Assembly: GCF_023822065.1 (NCBI RefSeq)
Contig: NZ_CP084930.1
Location: 1,938,001-2,002,000, forward strand
Length of the DNA stretch: 64,000 bases
From: Sphingomonas morindae
GTDB lineage: Bacteria > Pseudomonadota > Alphaproteobacteria > Sphingomonadales > Sphingomonadaceae
Direction of reading: 5' to 3'
The position numbers and the translations under genes are program-made. The notes below the pieces were generated by a model. The model was not told where the DNA came from and made no database searches. It saw only the letters and a program-made list of their open reading frames with translations. Of the stretch, positions 8,452-17,006 are shown piece by piece; the first letter of the stretch is position 1, and every line of letters starts with the position of its first letter.

Positions 8452-8628
8452 GACATCAGCGTGTCTCCGGAAGCGCCGGCGCGTCTCGCTGAGGCGCTCG
8501 ATCTCACGCTCGCCAAACAGTCTTATCTGTTCGACCCGAGCGGGCGGCGCGATCCCTCAGCTCCCAGAATGGTCGCGACGGCTCCCGCACCAGAATTTGC
8601 TGCGCTGATCCCACGCTTGAATTGCCAT
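8452..8628 (+). pseudogene. fragment of a second MmyB-like XRE regulator
   Basis: The frame from 8455 reads ISVSPEAPARLAEALDLTLA and SYLFDPSGRRDPSAPRMVAT. This matches residues about 57-105 of the intact regulator at 7416 nearly word for word, and the DNA is also very similar. Neither the helix-turn-helix start nor the ligand-binding domain is present. It is a remnant of a paralogous or duplicated gene, joined back to back with the RidA remnant. Confidence 0.75.
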
Positions 8629-8632
8629 AGGC

Positions 8633-9373
8633 TCAGCCCAGGTGCCAACCGCCATCCACATCGATCACGGAGCCGGTCACATAGCTGTTGGCGATCACGA
8701 AGGCGATCGCCTCCGCGCTCTCGTCCGGCTGCCCGACGCGGCGCAGCGGAAGTCTTTCAGCGAATGAGGCGAAGTGTTCCGCCTTTTTGTCTTCGGGCAT
8801 GCTGTTCCAGAATTCCGTGCTGGTCATGCCGGGGGACACGAGATTGACCCTGCGCGGTGCCAGTTCGCGGGCAAGGCTGCGGGTGGCGCCTTCCAGCCCG
8901 GCATTGACCGCCGCAATCCCCACCGAGCCCGACAGAGCGGCGCGGGCAGCGGTGCCGCCGATAAAGGTGATCGAACCCGAAGCGGTGAGATGGGGCAGCA
9001 CGCCTTGCACCGCATTGAGATAGCCGACCAGCTTCATGCTCAGCGCGTTCTCAAGCATCTTTGCCGTCAGCGTCGCGAAAGGTCCCCAGGCCGCGTCCGA
9101 GCTGCCGCAAAGGACCAGATGATCGACCGGTCCGGCGTGACCAAGGGTTTCGCGCGTCGCATCATGGTCTTTCAGATCAAGGATGAAGCCATCGAAGTCG
9201 GTGCCGGGATTGCTCGTATGCAGACGAGATAGAGCCTCATCGACGCTGGCCCGGCTACGGCCGGTGATAGTGATACGGTTGTTTCCCGTGCCAAGCCGCC
9301 GCGCCAGGGCGAAGCCGATACCCTTGGTCGCGCCGAGCAGCAGGATGCGTTGCAGTTGTAGGGGCGATGACAT
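8633..9373 (-). CDS. SDR family oxidoreductase
   Basis: The 246-residue protein is a classical-length short-chain dehydrogenase. It has the nucleotide-binding LLGATKGIGFALARRLG and the VLCGSSDAAWG region that replaces the usual NNAG. The C-terminus ends VTGSVIDVDGGWHLG. The YxxxK pair is not obvious: the expected site reads GTAARAALSGSVGIAAVNAG. It may therefore be a divergent or non-catalytic SDR. ATG 9373 follows AGGA. It is divergent from the LysR gene at 9478, its probable regulator. Confidence 0.88.
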   Translation of the reverse strand: MSSPLQLQRILLLGATKGIGFALARRLGTGNNRITITGRSRASVDEALSRLHTSNPGTDFDGFILDLKDHDATRETLGHAGPVDHLVLCGSSDAAWGPFATLTAKMLENALSMKLVGYLNAVQGVLPHLTASGSITFIGGTAARAALSGSVGIAAVNAGLEGATRSLARELAPRRVNLVSPGMTSTEFWNSMPEDKKAEHFASFAERLPLRRVGQPDESAEAIAFVIANSYVTGSVIDVDGGWHLG

Positions 9374-9477
9374 GTGAGGTCCTTTCCTGTGTGCTGGCCC
9401 TACAGTGACGAACCTGGAATGCGATGATAATGTTTTTAATCGTTGCTGCACTCACAACCTGACGTATGTAGCTCCTC

Positions 9478-10428
9478 ATGGATTCCACCCAACGCGTGCG
9501 CGCCATGCTGTCCTTCGTTCAGGCGGCGGATCGCGGCTCTTTCGCTGCGGCGGCGCGGCATCTTGGCGTTTCTCCTGCTGCTGTGGGTAAGAACATCGCC
9601 GGTCTGGAAGCTGCACTGGGGGTTCGGCTGGTCAACCGAACCACCCGTTCCCTGCAATTGACCGAGGAAGGACAGCTTTTCCTTCTCAGGGCCCGTGAGG
9701 CGATCGATGCGCTCGATGCCGCCGTGGATGTGGTGACCCTCCAGCGCACCCAACCGGTCGGAAAGGTCAGAATCTCAACCAGTAATGGCTTTGGCCGCCA
9801 TTTTCTGTTGCCGCAGCTGCCTAGATTGATCGCGCGTTATCCCGGCATTACCCCAGAGATCGATTTCGACGATCATCAAGTTGACCTCGTCAGAGGCGGA
9901 TTTGATCTGGCCTTGCGGGGCGGGATGATCGAGGATTCCGCCCTGGTCGCACGGAAGATCCACACGATGCAGATGGTTCTGGTCGCTTCCTCGACCTATC
10001 TGGCGACGCATGGCGTACCCGGACAGGTGGCGGATCTGGCGGATCATCGCCTGATCGCGGTGCGTTTTCTGGGAGGCCGTATGTCCAGTTGGGACATCGG
10101 CGATGGCGAGACCGAGGCGTTTGTGCCTCGTCCTGCGGCTATGACGTTTTCCGATCCCGAGGCGGCAATGATCGCCGCCGCCGACGGTCTGGGGATTGCG
10201 CAGGTCGGCCTGCATTATGCCTGGCCACTCATCCGCGAGGGACGGTTGCGGATCCTGCTAGCGGACCGGCTACGCTCCGCCCCAAGAGAAATGGTGCTGC
10301 TTTATCCGCACCGCGCGCTGATTGCGCCCCGCGTGCGCGCCACCATCGACTTTCTCATCCAGGAATTCAGCAAGATTGAATCTCTGCATGTCAGGACTGC
10401 GGATCTGGCCGCTTATCACTATGGATAA
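9478..10428 (+). CDS. LysR family transcriptional regulator
   Basis: The 316-residue protein has the LysR winged helix at residues 1-60 (MLSFVQAADRGSFAAAARHL, then GVSPAAVGKNIAGLEAALGV and RLVNRTTRSLQLTEEG). A substrate-binding domain follows (VGKVRISTSNGFGRHFLLPQ). Length is standard. It is divergent from the SDR gene across about 100 bp, the classical LysR arrangement in which the regulator binds the shared promoter and activates the enzyme gene on ligand binding. The ligand is unknown. Confidence 0.92.
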   Translation: MDSTQRVRAMLSFVQAADRGSFAAAARHLGVSPAAVGKNIAGLEAALGVRLVNRTTRSLQLTEEGQLFLLRAREAIDALDAAVDVVTLQRTQPVGKVRISTSNGFGRHFLLPQLPRLIARYPGITPEIDFDDHQVDLVRGGFDLALRGGMIEDSALVARKIHTMQMVLVASSTYLATHGVPGQVADLADHRLIAVRFLGGRMSSWDIGDGETEAFVPRPAAMTFSDPEAAMIAAADGLGIAQVGLHYAWPLIREGRLRILLADRLRSAPREMVLLYPHRALIAPRVRATIDFLIQEFSKIESLHVRTADLAAYHYG

Positions 10429-10518
10429 ATGCCCTTTCAGCGACCGCCTGGGCGAAGGCGGCGACGTCGAGTAGCTCGCCACCGGAGAGAACGGAGCCTT
10501 CGACGTCGTGTATGACGG

Positions 10519-10626
10519 TCAGCGCGGTCCCTTGCCGGCCCACGCGTCAGATCGATTGGCGCTCCGCACGAGGAGAATTGACGCATCCTTGATCACGGCG
10601 GCAATCGTCATGACGACGGGATGTCG
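10519..10626 (-). pseudogene. Nudix hydrolase, N-terminal remnant
   Basis: The minus-strand frame reads HPVVMTIAAVIKDASILLVR then SANRSDAWAGKGPR and stops at 10519. It matches the first beta strands of the intact Nudix protein at 13437-13925 (RPIAATIAAFIKGESVLLVR, RANPPDAGRWG). The frame stops just before the Nudix box, so no active enzyme can be made. The rest of the 10429-10839 gap holds no recognisable gene, though the minus strand at about 10430-10520 has a further open stretch (VIHDVEGSVLSGGELLDVAA) that I cannot assign. Confidence 0.6.
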
Positions 10627-10839
10627 AATACCGGGAACGCTCCGATTTGCGAGACGCATGAGAAACTGAGTACTGCGCGCGTCGGATAGCATCACGCTTC
10701 CCGCGCCGATCGACATTCCAAACTTGGTCGAATATCGGATATGCGATGCAGGTGCCGCAGGTGCCACAGATTGTAAATAGCTCTGAATCCGAAAAGATTT
10801 CAGTGGCTTGCCTTGAATATCCACCGAAGCAAGTATTGG

Positions 10840-11523
10840 TTATTTTGTGAGCCAAGGGACGATGATCGCCGCCAACTCGGCAGGTCTCTCTAACGGGATC
10901 ATGTGACCTGAGCTTACGACGATCTGCAGGGTCGCCCCTATGATCCCCTGCTGCAACTCACGGCTCTCTTCTAGACTGCGGATCGCATCACTGTCGGCGG
11001 CGACGATCAGAGTTGGGCAACGAATGGCAGCGAGGCGATCTCGGTCGCCGGACCGCATCTGCGACACCTGACGCGCGAAGGCTTCCGGTCCCACCCGCCG
11101 GCTCATTTCCCGAATGCGGCCGATAAGCAACACGTCATCGCAACGATCGGGGTGGACCGAACGACGGATCGCACTTTGGCTAAGGCCGTGGAATCGTTGA
11201 GGATCGATGCCTCTCACCGCAGCGGCCTTGCGCTGCGCTTGCTGCGCAGTGTCGGCACGGGCGGAGGTCGCGATCAGGACCAAAGCCCGCACGCGCTCCG
11301 GTGCGGTCCGCGCGACGGCTCGCGCAACATAGCCGCCCATGGAAAAGCCAATCAGTACAGCGCCATCCGGCATGACGGACGAAACGCGATCCGCCATCTC
11401 CCGAATTGTCGAAGTGCCGCTCAAATCGACATGCGTGACGGAACCAAGCCGTCGCAGATAAGGAACGATATCGTCCCACAAGGCCGCGTCCGTCATGAAG
11501 CCGGGGATGAGCACAATCTGCAT
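10840..11523 (-). CDS. alpha/beta fold hydrolase
   Basis: The 227-residue protein has the alpha/beta hydrolase core: an oxyanion-region LIPGFMTDAALWDD, the nucleophile elbow LIGFSMGGYVA (G-F-S-M-G with the serine), and a C-terminal catalytic histidine in VVSSGHMIPLERP. ATG 11523 gives the usual MQIVLIPGFM start and follows the stop of the decayed AEC frame (11525-11527) by one base, suggesting former translational coupling. ATG 11544 with GGAG upstream is an alternative. It is probably an esterase or homoserine acetyltransferase-like hydrolase of unknown substrate. Confidence 0.85.
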   Translation of the reverse strand: MQIVLIPGFMTDAALWDDIVPYLRRLGSVTHVDLSGTSTIREMADRVSSVMPDGAVLIGFSMGGYVARAVARTAPERVRALVLIATSARADTAQQAQRKAAAVRGIDPQRFHGLSQSAIRRSVHPDRCDDVLLIGRIREMSRRVGPEAFARQVSQMRSGDRDRLAAIRCPTLIVAADSDAIRSLEESRELQQGIIGATLQIVVSSGHMIPLERPAELAAIIVPWLTK

Positions 11524-11524
11524 G

Positions 11525-11830
11525 TCACATCGGCCCTGGCCCATTGGTCCCTGCTCCGGTCAGAAGCCAAGCGAAGCATGGCACCGTCGCCACGCTCACC
11601 ACCGTCGATAAGGCGATGACAGCGGACACGCGGTCGGCCGCGGCTGCATATTGCTGCGCGAGTATGAAGTTGCTGCTGGCGGAGGGCAACACGGCGAGCA
11701 GAACGCCCGACCGAACCCAGAACGGATCGAGCTACCATAGACCAGCCAAGATGGCCCACACTACGGCGGGATAGGCGATCAGCTTGGCTGCAGTGACTGA
11801 TATCAGGGCGAGATCGAAGGTGCGCACCCG
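11525..11830 (-). pseudogene. AEC family (auxin efflux carrier) permease, C-terminal remnant
   Basis: The minus-strand frame reads FDLALISVTAAKLIAYPAVV, then after an in-frame TAG, SGVLLAVLPSASSNFILAQQ and ALSTVVSVATVPCFAWLLTG. This is the last membrane helices of an AEC/MdcF-type permease. The 5' two thirds are missing, replaced by the IS630 fragment from about 11830, and a stop interrupts the remainder. The gene once ended one base before the alpha/beta hydrolase gene. Confidence 0.72.
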
Positions 11831-12351
11831 ACCCCGCTCGGCTGGTGTTCATCGACGAGACCTGGACGGCGACCAACATGACCCGCAGCCACGGTCGCTG
11901 CCCACGGGGCGAACGGCTGCGGATGGGCTACCCGCACGGCCACCGCAAGACGACCACGCTGGTCGCTGGCCTGCGCATGACCGGCATGGTCGCGCCGATG
12001 GTGCTCGATGGCCCGATCAACGGCGACTGGTTCGAGGCCTATGTCGGCCAAGTGCTCGTGCCCGACCTCAGGCGCGGCGACATTGTCATCATGGACAACC
12101 TGTCCAGCCACAAGCGCGCCAGCATCCGCGACCTGATCGAGGCGACCGGCGCCCGCCTCATGTTCCTCCGGCCCTACAGCCCCGACTTCAACCCGATCGA
12201 GAAGGCGTTCGCCCGCCTCAAGGCCATGCTCCGCAAAGCCGGTGAGCGGACCGTCTCCGGCCTGTGGTCTCTCATCGGCAGGTTGGTCGACCTATTCCAG
12301 CCGCAGGAATGCGCCAACTACTTCAGCTCCTGCGGCTATGACCCAGACTGA
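11830..12351 (+). pseudogene. IS630 family transposase, N-terminally truncated
   Basis: From 11830 the frame reads DPARLVFIDETWTATNMTRS, containing the first catalytic aspartate. Next are DIVIMDNLSSHK with the second aspartate and LRPYSPDFNPIEKAFARLK with the catalytic glutamate, so the whole DDE catalytic domain of about 173 residues is present. The N-terminal helix-turn-helix that binds the ends (about 150 residues) is lost. It cannot mobilise by itself. A GTG at 11845 could still allow expression of the fragment. Confidence 0.85.
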
Positions 12352-12367
12352 ACGGAAACCGCTCTAA
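11830..12367 (+). mobile_element. IS630 family element, left-truncated
   Basis: The segment contains the catalytic part of an IS630 transposase and about 16 bp of following sequence (AACGGAAACCGCTCTA) that is probably the right terminal region. The left end and the N-terminal half of the transposase are absent. It abuts the decayed AEC permease on the left and leads into the HxlR remnant on the right, so it marks a rearrangement junction rather than a clean insertion. No intact terminal repeat pair is visible. Confidence 0.7.
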
Positions 12368-12425
12368 GCGGCCAGCCGCCTGATACGTCTCAGCGAAGGC
12401 GTGAGCGGCGCGCGATCATCTCACA

Positions 12426-12584
12426 TCACGCCGACGCCCGCGCAGCCTGTCCGTTCCGGCCCTGTGTGACCCGCCGTTGCATGATCTCATGCCCACCGCA
12501 GCCGGCCTCGACCCTCATCTTCGATGCATTCACGATCCTCCCGGTGTGCACATCGACTGACCCCAACCCGAACAGTCGGACTGA
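12426..12584 (-). pseudogene. HxlR family regulator, C-terminal remnant
   Basis: The frame ending at TGA 12426-12428 reads SVRLFGLGSVDVHTGRIVNA, SKMRVEAGCGGHEIMQRR and VTQGRNGQ. This parallels the C-terminal extension of the intact HxlR protein at 3604-4107 (VLRLATIDADTGAILTAPKI, AVEAGPGADEIMGWR, IARGREG). The winged helix is missing. It is a 5'-truncated paralogue next to the IS630 fragment. Confidence 0.65.
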
Positions 12585-12666
12585 GCGCTGCGCTAAGGAT
12601 CTGGTCATCAGGTGGCGAAGCATCAACGAGACCCGACCCCGGGACAGGCGACGTCGCGTCGAGCAG

Positions 12667-13320
12667 TCACGTCGATACCGCATGATAGCCTGGCTGTGCA
12701 AAGGGATGGGCCGTCGCAAAGGCGGGCAATGAAAAACAGTGTTTCGCAAGATTCGCGACATTGGGGAAATCGTCTACGTCCATATGGTAGACATCAGCTA
12801 GGGCAACCTGACCGGCGACGCCGATATCGGCGATCGACACCTCCGCGCCGAGCGCGAACGGTGTACCAGGCCGCCTCGCCAGCAATCGCTCATAGGTGGC
12901 AAGGCCTTCGCTGATCCAATGTTGGCACCAGCGCTCGATCGCTGCGGGATCGGCGCCGAATACCCCGGCGATATGTTTGCGAACCCGCGGTACAGTCAAC
13001 GGGTGGGTATCGGCTGCCGAAACCGCGGCGAGCGAACGTGCATAAGCTCGGTCTCTGAGGTCGATCGGCAATAGTCGAGGCTCGGCGTGTAGCTCGTCAA
13101 GATATTCGATGATCGCCATCGACTGGGAAAGATGATGCCCATCATGGACAAGCGTCGGGACGGCGCGTTCGGGATTGACAGCCGCATAGCCTGAGCCGAA
13201 TTGATCGCCCGACAGGATGTCGACTTCGATCTCGTCATAGTCGAGCCCTTTAAGTGCCAACGCCACCCTCACCCGGAAGGCCGCATTGGAGCGCCAGAAC
13301 CCGTAAAGTCGAAGTGTCAT
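12667..13320 (-). CDS. maiA: maleylacetoacetate isomerase (zeta-class GST)
   Basis: The 217-residue protein is a zeta-class glutathione transferase that isomerises maleylacetoacetate (or maleylpyruvate) in aromatic amino acid or gentisate breakdown. The N-terminal thioredoxin-like half starts LRLYGFWRSNAAFRVRVALA, with the serine of the zeta S-x-A/C motif, and has NPERAVPTLVHDG and SMAIIEYLDE for glutathione binding. The helical half contains VSIADIGVAGQVALAD. ATG is at 13320. Its usual partners (hmgA, fahA) are not next to it, so it is isolated here and the exact substrate is open. Confidence 0.88.
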   Translation of the reverse strand: MTLRLYGFWRSNAAFRVRVALALKGLDYDEIEVDILSGDQFGSGYAAVNPERAVPTLVHDGHHLSQSMAIIEYLDELHAEPRLLPIDLRDRAYARSLAAVSAADTHPLTVPRVRKHIAGVFGADPAAIERWCQHWISEGLATYERLLARRPGTPFALGAEVSIADIGVAGQVALADVYHMDVDDFPNVANLAKHCFSLPAFATAHPFAQPGYHAVST

Positions 13321-13436
13321 GAACGTTCTGACCTCGCAAGATCATATGAGAAGCGTCCGAAGAACGATGAACCTTGCGCCACCGTGCCAGACTGGCGCTA
13401 TCTGCGCGACCTTCGCACCTTCGGCATCATGGTGAC

Positions 13437-13925
13437 CTACAGGTGGTCATCGTCGAAGGCGGCCAAAGCGGCGGCTTGGCGAGCTACCTCCGCCACGCCA
13501 AAGCTCATCGCAAGCCCGGCATCTTCCAAGCCGTCAAGGTCATGCCACGCGGCTTCGAGCGCGTCGTCACCGGCCTCAGGTTCGCCGGAAAGCCAGCGGC
13601 ATAGTACGGCGATCAGCACGTAATGGGCGTGCGCTTTTGCTCCTGGCTCACCATCGAGAGCGTCAACGGCGGTAAACACGGGTCCCGCCTCCGCGACGAT
13701 CCCCGTTTCCTCGAACAGCTCGCGAATAGCTGCTGCTCCGATCATTTCGCCGAACTCGATCTTGCCGCCGGGGAAACCCCATCGACCTGCGTCAGGCGGA
13801 TTGGCTCGCCGCACCAAGAGGACCGATTCACCTTTGATGAAGGCAGCGATAGTCGCAGCAATGGGGCGGCGAATGCTACCTGCGCTTTCACTCTGGATGT
13901 GAACGGATGCCATCGTGATTTTCAT
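13437..13925 (-). CDS. Nudix hydrolase
   Basis: The 162-residue protein has a full Nudix box at about residues 53-76, GGKIEFGEMIGAAAIRELFE followed by ETGI, matching Gx5Ex7REUxEExGU. The upstream strand TIAAFIKGESVLLVRRANPP is typical of ADP-ribose or (d)NTP pyrophosphatases. ATG 13925 is the chosen start. It may clean up damaged nucleotides or ADP-ribose; no substrate-specific motif stands out. A truncated relative lies at 10519-10626. Confidence 0.9.
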   Translation of the reverse strand: MKITMASVHIQSESAGSIRRPIAATIAAFIKGESVLLVRRANPPDAGRWGFPGGKIEFGEMIGAAAIRELFEETGIVAEAGPVFTAVDALDGEPGAKAHAHYVLIAVLCRWLSGEPEAGDDALEAAWHDLDGLEDAGLAMSFGVAEVARQAAALAAFDDDHL

Positions 13926-13959
13926 CTACATCAAATTAAGACTGAAGGGACGACCAAAT

Positions 13960-14901
13960 TCATCGGAGTGACTGCTCAGCCGTCGTCACCGTGGAACGCA
14001 AGGCCGCCCATGGATTGTCTCCCGCTTGCAACCACCGCAGCGTATCCGGCCAGAACCGATCGACGTGACTGTCATGAAACAGTGAAAAATGCCCGATCGT
14101 CTTTCGGTTGAGATCGGCCGGATGCAGCACTACTGCCATGCGATCGGCCGCGTGATAGTAATTGAGCGTGCGACGGATGGCGGCAGGACTGCCGATATCA
14201 TCGTCGGAAACGGTCACCGCCAGGATTGGGGCCGTCACCGACTCCATGCGCTTGAGGAGCAGCAGGCGCTCCCGAGCCGGGTAGCTGCGCTCGAAGCGCG
14301 AGCGACGAAAGCTCCATTCGAGCGCGACCCCAGCCGGGAGGTCCTCCAGCCAGCCCAGTCTTCTCCCCGGGAAATATCCAAACACCGCCGTGAGAACCGG
14401 CATGGTGACGTGCCATTTCAGAAACAGCCGAGCGCGAGCGTCGCGGCGGTAATCGCCCCACCAGGCATATTGCGCACCCACCGTCAGCATCCTCGCGATG
14501 CGTCCCGCACTGGGGGCCAAGCCTGGCAGGAACCCGCCGATGCTATGGCCGACAACCATCACAGGCGTATCCGAGCGCCGCGTCAGCATAGTCTGCAGCG
14601 CGGCCTCAACATCCTGTTCGCCCCAGTCCCGCCAGCGATAGCCGCATCCGCGCAAGCGCGGCGGGCGCGAGGCGCCGATTCCGCGATAATCATAGGTGAG
14701 CACATCGAAGCCATGCGCCGAGAGGAATCGCGCGTAGCGGTGATAGTAGCGTGCCCGAACGCCCGTCGCCCCATTGATGATCACCGCCGCAGCCGCGGCG
14801 CTCCGCGCGGTCCAGAGGTGCCCCTCAAGCAGCACGCCATCCGCGCAACACAGGGTAATCGGCTGCCCGTCGGCTAAAGGGCTTTCGTCGGTTTGGCACA
14901 T
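13960..14901 (-). CDS. alpha/beta hydrolase (serine aminopeptidase S33-like)
   Basis: The 313-residue protein has an alpha/beta hydrolase fold: VIINGATGVRARYYHRYARF near the oxyanion region, LTYDYRGIGAS, the nucleophile elbow VMVVGHSIGGFLPG (G-H-S-I-G), and a late IGHFSLFHDSHVDRFW with the catalytic histidine. It resembles the YheT/S33-like hydrolases of proteobacteria. ATG 14901 is preferred; GTG 14943 with GAGGAAG upstream would add 14 residues. It is divergent from the TetR gene at 14962, so it is the likely regulated target. Confidence 0.86.
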   Translation of the reverse strand: MCQTDESPLADGQPITLCCADGVLLEGHLWTARSAAAAAVIINGATGVRARYYHRYARFLSAHGFDVLTYDYRGIGASRPPRLRGCGYRWRDWGEQDVEAALQTMLTRRSDTPVMVVGHSIGGFLPGLAPSAGRIARMLTVGAQYAWWGDYRRDARARLFLKWHVTMPVLTAVFGYFPGRRLGWLEDLPAGVALEWSFRRSRFERSYPARERLLLLKRMESVTAPILAVTVSDDDIGSPAAIRRTLNYYHAADRMAVVLHPADLNRKTIGHFSLFHDSHVDRFWPDTLRWLQAGDNPWAALRSTVTTAEQSLR

Positions 14902-14933
14902 GGCCGAGGAAAATACGGGCAAGCCGGCTTCCC

Positions 14934-14955
14934 GTATATTCACTGGTCGGTATAC
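14934..14955. promoter_or_regulatory. candidate TetR operator in divergent promoter
   Basis: GTATA (14934-14938) and TATAC (14951-14955) form inverted arms around a 12-bp core that includes CACTGGTCGG. The site lies just upstream of the TetR start and of the divergent hydrolase. ACCGACCAGT-like cores are common in TetR operators. The pairing is short, so this is tentative. Confidence 0.3.
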
Positions 14956-14961
14956 TTCCTC

Positions 14962-15570
14962 ATGCCCCGACCCTCACTGCCCACACGCGACCGGATCCTC
15001 AAAGCAGCGTCTGTGCTGTTTCAAGGGATGGGAATCCGGGCCGTCAGTCTGGATGCGATCGCGGAAAAGGCGGGGCTGACGAAGCGCAGCCTCTACTATC
15101 ATTTCCGAAGCAAGGACGATCTGATCGCCGCCTATCTCGAGGCCCGGGACGAGCCGAACTTGATACTTTTCAAGCGCTGGTTCGAGGAGGCCGAGGGCAA
15201 TCTCAGCGACCGCATCGCGCGCATCTTCCACCATCTCGCCGCGGCGGCACGGCACCCCAAATGGAAGGGCTGCGGCTTCCTGCGGACCTCGGTCGAACTC
15301 GTCGATCGGCCCGGACATCCTGCGGTGGTGGTCGGTCGAGGCCATAAGAAGCGCGTTGAGGACTGGCTCTGCACACTTCTTGCCCCCGATCAGGGCGAAG
15401 AGGACGCCAGGCGTCTTGCCCGTCAGATCATGCTCCTGCTCGACGGCGCATTTGCCGTCGTCCTCTTGCACCGTGATCCAAGCTATATGGAAGCTGCCGG
15501 CGACGCAGTCGCCCGCCTGATCAGGGCGGCTACGTCTGCCGAGACATTGCCGTCGAAAGACCTCGGATGA
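14962..15570 (+). CDS. TetR/AcrR family transcriptional regulator
   Basis: The 202-residue protein has a TetR helix-turn-helix at about residues 8-55 (TRDRILKAASVLFQGMGIRA, then LDAIAEKAGLTKRSLYYHF and RSKDDLIAAYLE). A ligand domain resembling TetR_C_16/YjdC types follows. ATG 14962 was chosen because the motif normally starts within ten residues. The stop overlaps the start of the MocR gene as GGATGAGC, giving translational coupling. It probably represses the divergent hydrolase and its own operon. Confidence 0.9.
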   Translation: MPRPSLPTRDRILKAASVLFQGMGIRAVSLDAIAEKAGLTKRSLYYHFRSKDDLIAAYLEARDEPNLILFKRWFEEAEGNLSDRIARIFHHLAAAARHPKWKGCGFLRTSVELVDRPGHPAVVVGRGHKKRVEDWLCTLLAPDQGEEDARRLARQIMLLLDGAFAVVLLHRDPSYMEAAGDAVARLIRAATSAETLPSKDLG

Positions 15571-17006
15571 GCGCGAAGGCGACGGACGCTCGTCGGCTAC
15601 CCGTGACTCTTGACCGGTCGATGGGGGTCCCATTGACGGACCAGATTCGGACTTCCATCCGCGACGCCATCATGGGCGGCACGCTCGCGCCCGGCGCCCG
15701 GCTCCCGTCCTGGCAGGATCTTTCGATCCAGCTGGGCGTGTCGCGCGGCACAGTCCGCGCGGCCTATGAGGGGCTGATCGACGAGCAATTGCTAGTGTCG
15801 GCGGGGGCCGCTGGAACGCATGTTGCCCCAACGACCGTATTGCCGCGGCATATCACGCCGGATCACACCTCGCCGGATCCCTATGCCGACCTCCAGCCAT
15901 CGCCGGGCTTCTTCGCGGACGGGCGGACGGGCCTCTTTCAACTCGGGCTGCCAGCCGTGGACGCGTTCCCGGCGAAACTATGGGCACGGATCCACCGCCG
16001 CGCAGCGGATGCGGGGGCGACTCATATTCACCATCAGGATCCGCGGGGGCACGACGACCTTCGCAGGGAGATCGCTGCCCATCTCGCCGTCGCACGCGGG
16101 CTGCAGTGCGCGTCCGGGCAGATTTTTGTCACCACGAGCTTCCGGGGCGCGATGGGCCTGATCATGCGCGCTGTTGGTGGAACTGGCCAACGCGCCTGGG
16201 TGGAAGAGCCAGGCTTTCCGGTCACACGCTACGCCCTTCAACTCGCGGGCATCGCGCCAATTGGGATCCCCGTCGATGCCGAGGGCATCGATGTCGCGGC
16301 CGGTGTAGCGACCGCCGGGGATGCCGCGCTCGCGGTCGTCACGCCAGGGCAGCAGGCCCCGCTCGGATACACGCTGTCCCCCCACCGCCGGCAGGCCTTG
16401 CTCGACTGGGCGGAAGCGGCAAAGGCATGGATCGTCGAGGACGATTACCTCGGCGAGTTGCAATTGGAGACGCACGCCGCTCCAGCGCTCGCGGGCCAGG
16501 ACAGGTCAGCCCACGTGATCTACGTCGGCTCCTTCAGCAAGACCGTAAGTCCCTCGGTCGGAATCGGTTTCATCGTGGCACCCGAACGGCTCGTGATACC
16601 GCTGATGAACGTGGCGGCCTATCTCGCCCCACCGCCCGGCTATGCTGCGCAAAGCGCGCTCGCAGCCTTCCTGCGAGACGGACATTACCTGCGTCATCTT
16701 CGCAAAATGAAGCGCCTCTACAAAACGCGTCGCGACGCCATGATCGTGGCTCTCGCGGGCTACAATGGCCTCGTACGGCCGGCCGGCCTTGCAATCCATT
16801 TGTCGTTGCCCGAGAGGCTCGACGACGTTCAACTGCTCCGTCGACTCCGTTCCGACGGTTTTTCGCCATCTGCGCTATCGCAATGGTATGCGAGCAGAAC
16901 GAAACGCCGCGGCCTCATGCTCGGCGTGACAAACGCGATGCCGGAGCGACTCGAGAGCGAGGTCGACCGCTTGATGAGAACGATATCACTTCTCAGCAAG
17001 ACTTGA
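15567..17006 (+). CDS. MocR/PdxR-like regulator (GntR helix-turn-helix plus aminotransferase domain)
   Basis: The 479-residue protein joins an N-terminal GntR winged helix (VPLTDQIRTSIRDAIMGGTL, LPSWQDLSIQLGVSRGTVRA) to a fold-type I PLP aminotransferase domain. The PLP-binding lysine lies in YVGSFSKTVSPSVGIGFI, and VEDDYLGEL carries the cofactor-ring aspartate. MocR proteins sense PLP or an amino-acid-like ligand and control vitamin B6, GABA or taurine genes. Length is typical. It overlaps the TetR gene by four bases, an unusual pairing of two regulators in one transcript. Confidence 0.9.
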   Translation: MSAKATDARRLPVTLDRSMGVPLTDQIRTSIRDAIMGGTLAPGARLPSWQDLSIQLGVSRGTVRAAYEGLIDEQLLVSAGAAGTHVAPTTVLPRHITPDHTSPDPYADLQPSPGFFADGRTGLFQLGLPAVDAFPAKLWARIHRRAADAGATHIHHQDPRGHDDLRREIAAHLAVARGLQCASGQIFVTTSFRGAMGLIMRAVGGTGQRAWVEEPGFPVTRYALQLAGIAPIGIPVDAEGIDVAAGVATAGDAALAVVTPGQQAPLGYTLSPHRRQALLDWAEAAKAWIVEDDYLGELQLETHAAPALAGQDRSAHVIYVGSFSKTVSPSVGIGFIVAPERLVIPLMNVAAYLAPPPGYAAQSALAAFLRDGHYLRHLRKMKRLYKTRRDAMIVALAGYNGLVRPAGLAIHLSLPERLDDVQLLRRLRSDGFSPSALSQWYASRTKRRGLMLGVTNAMPERLESEVDRLMRTISLLSKT

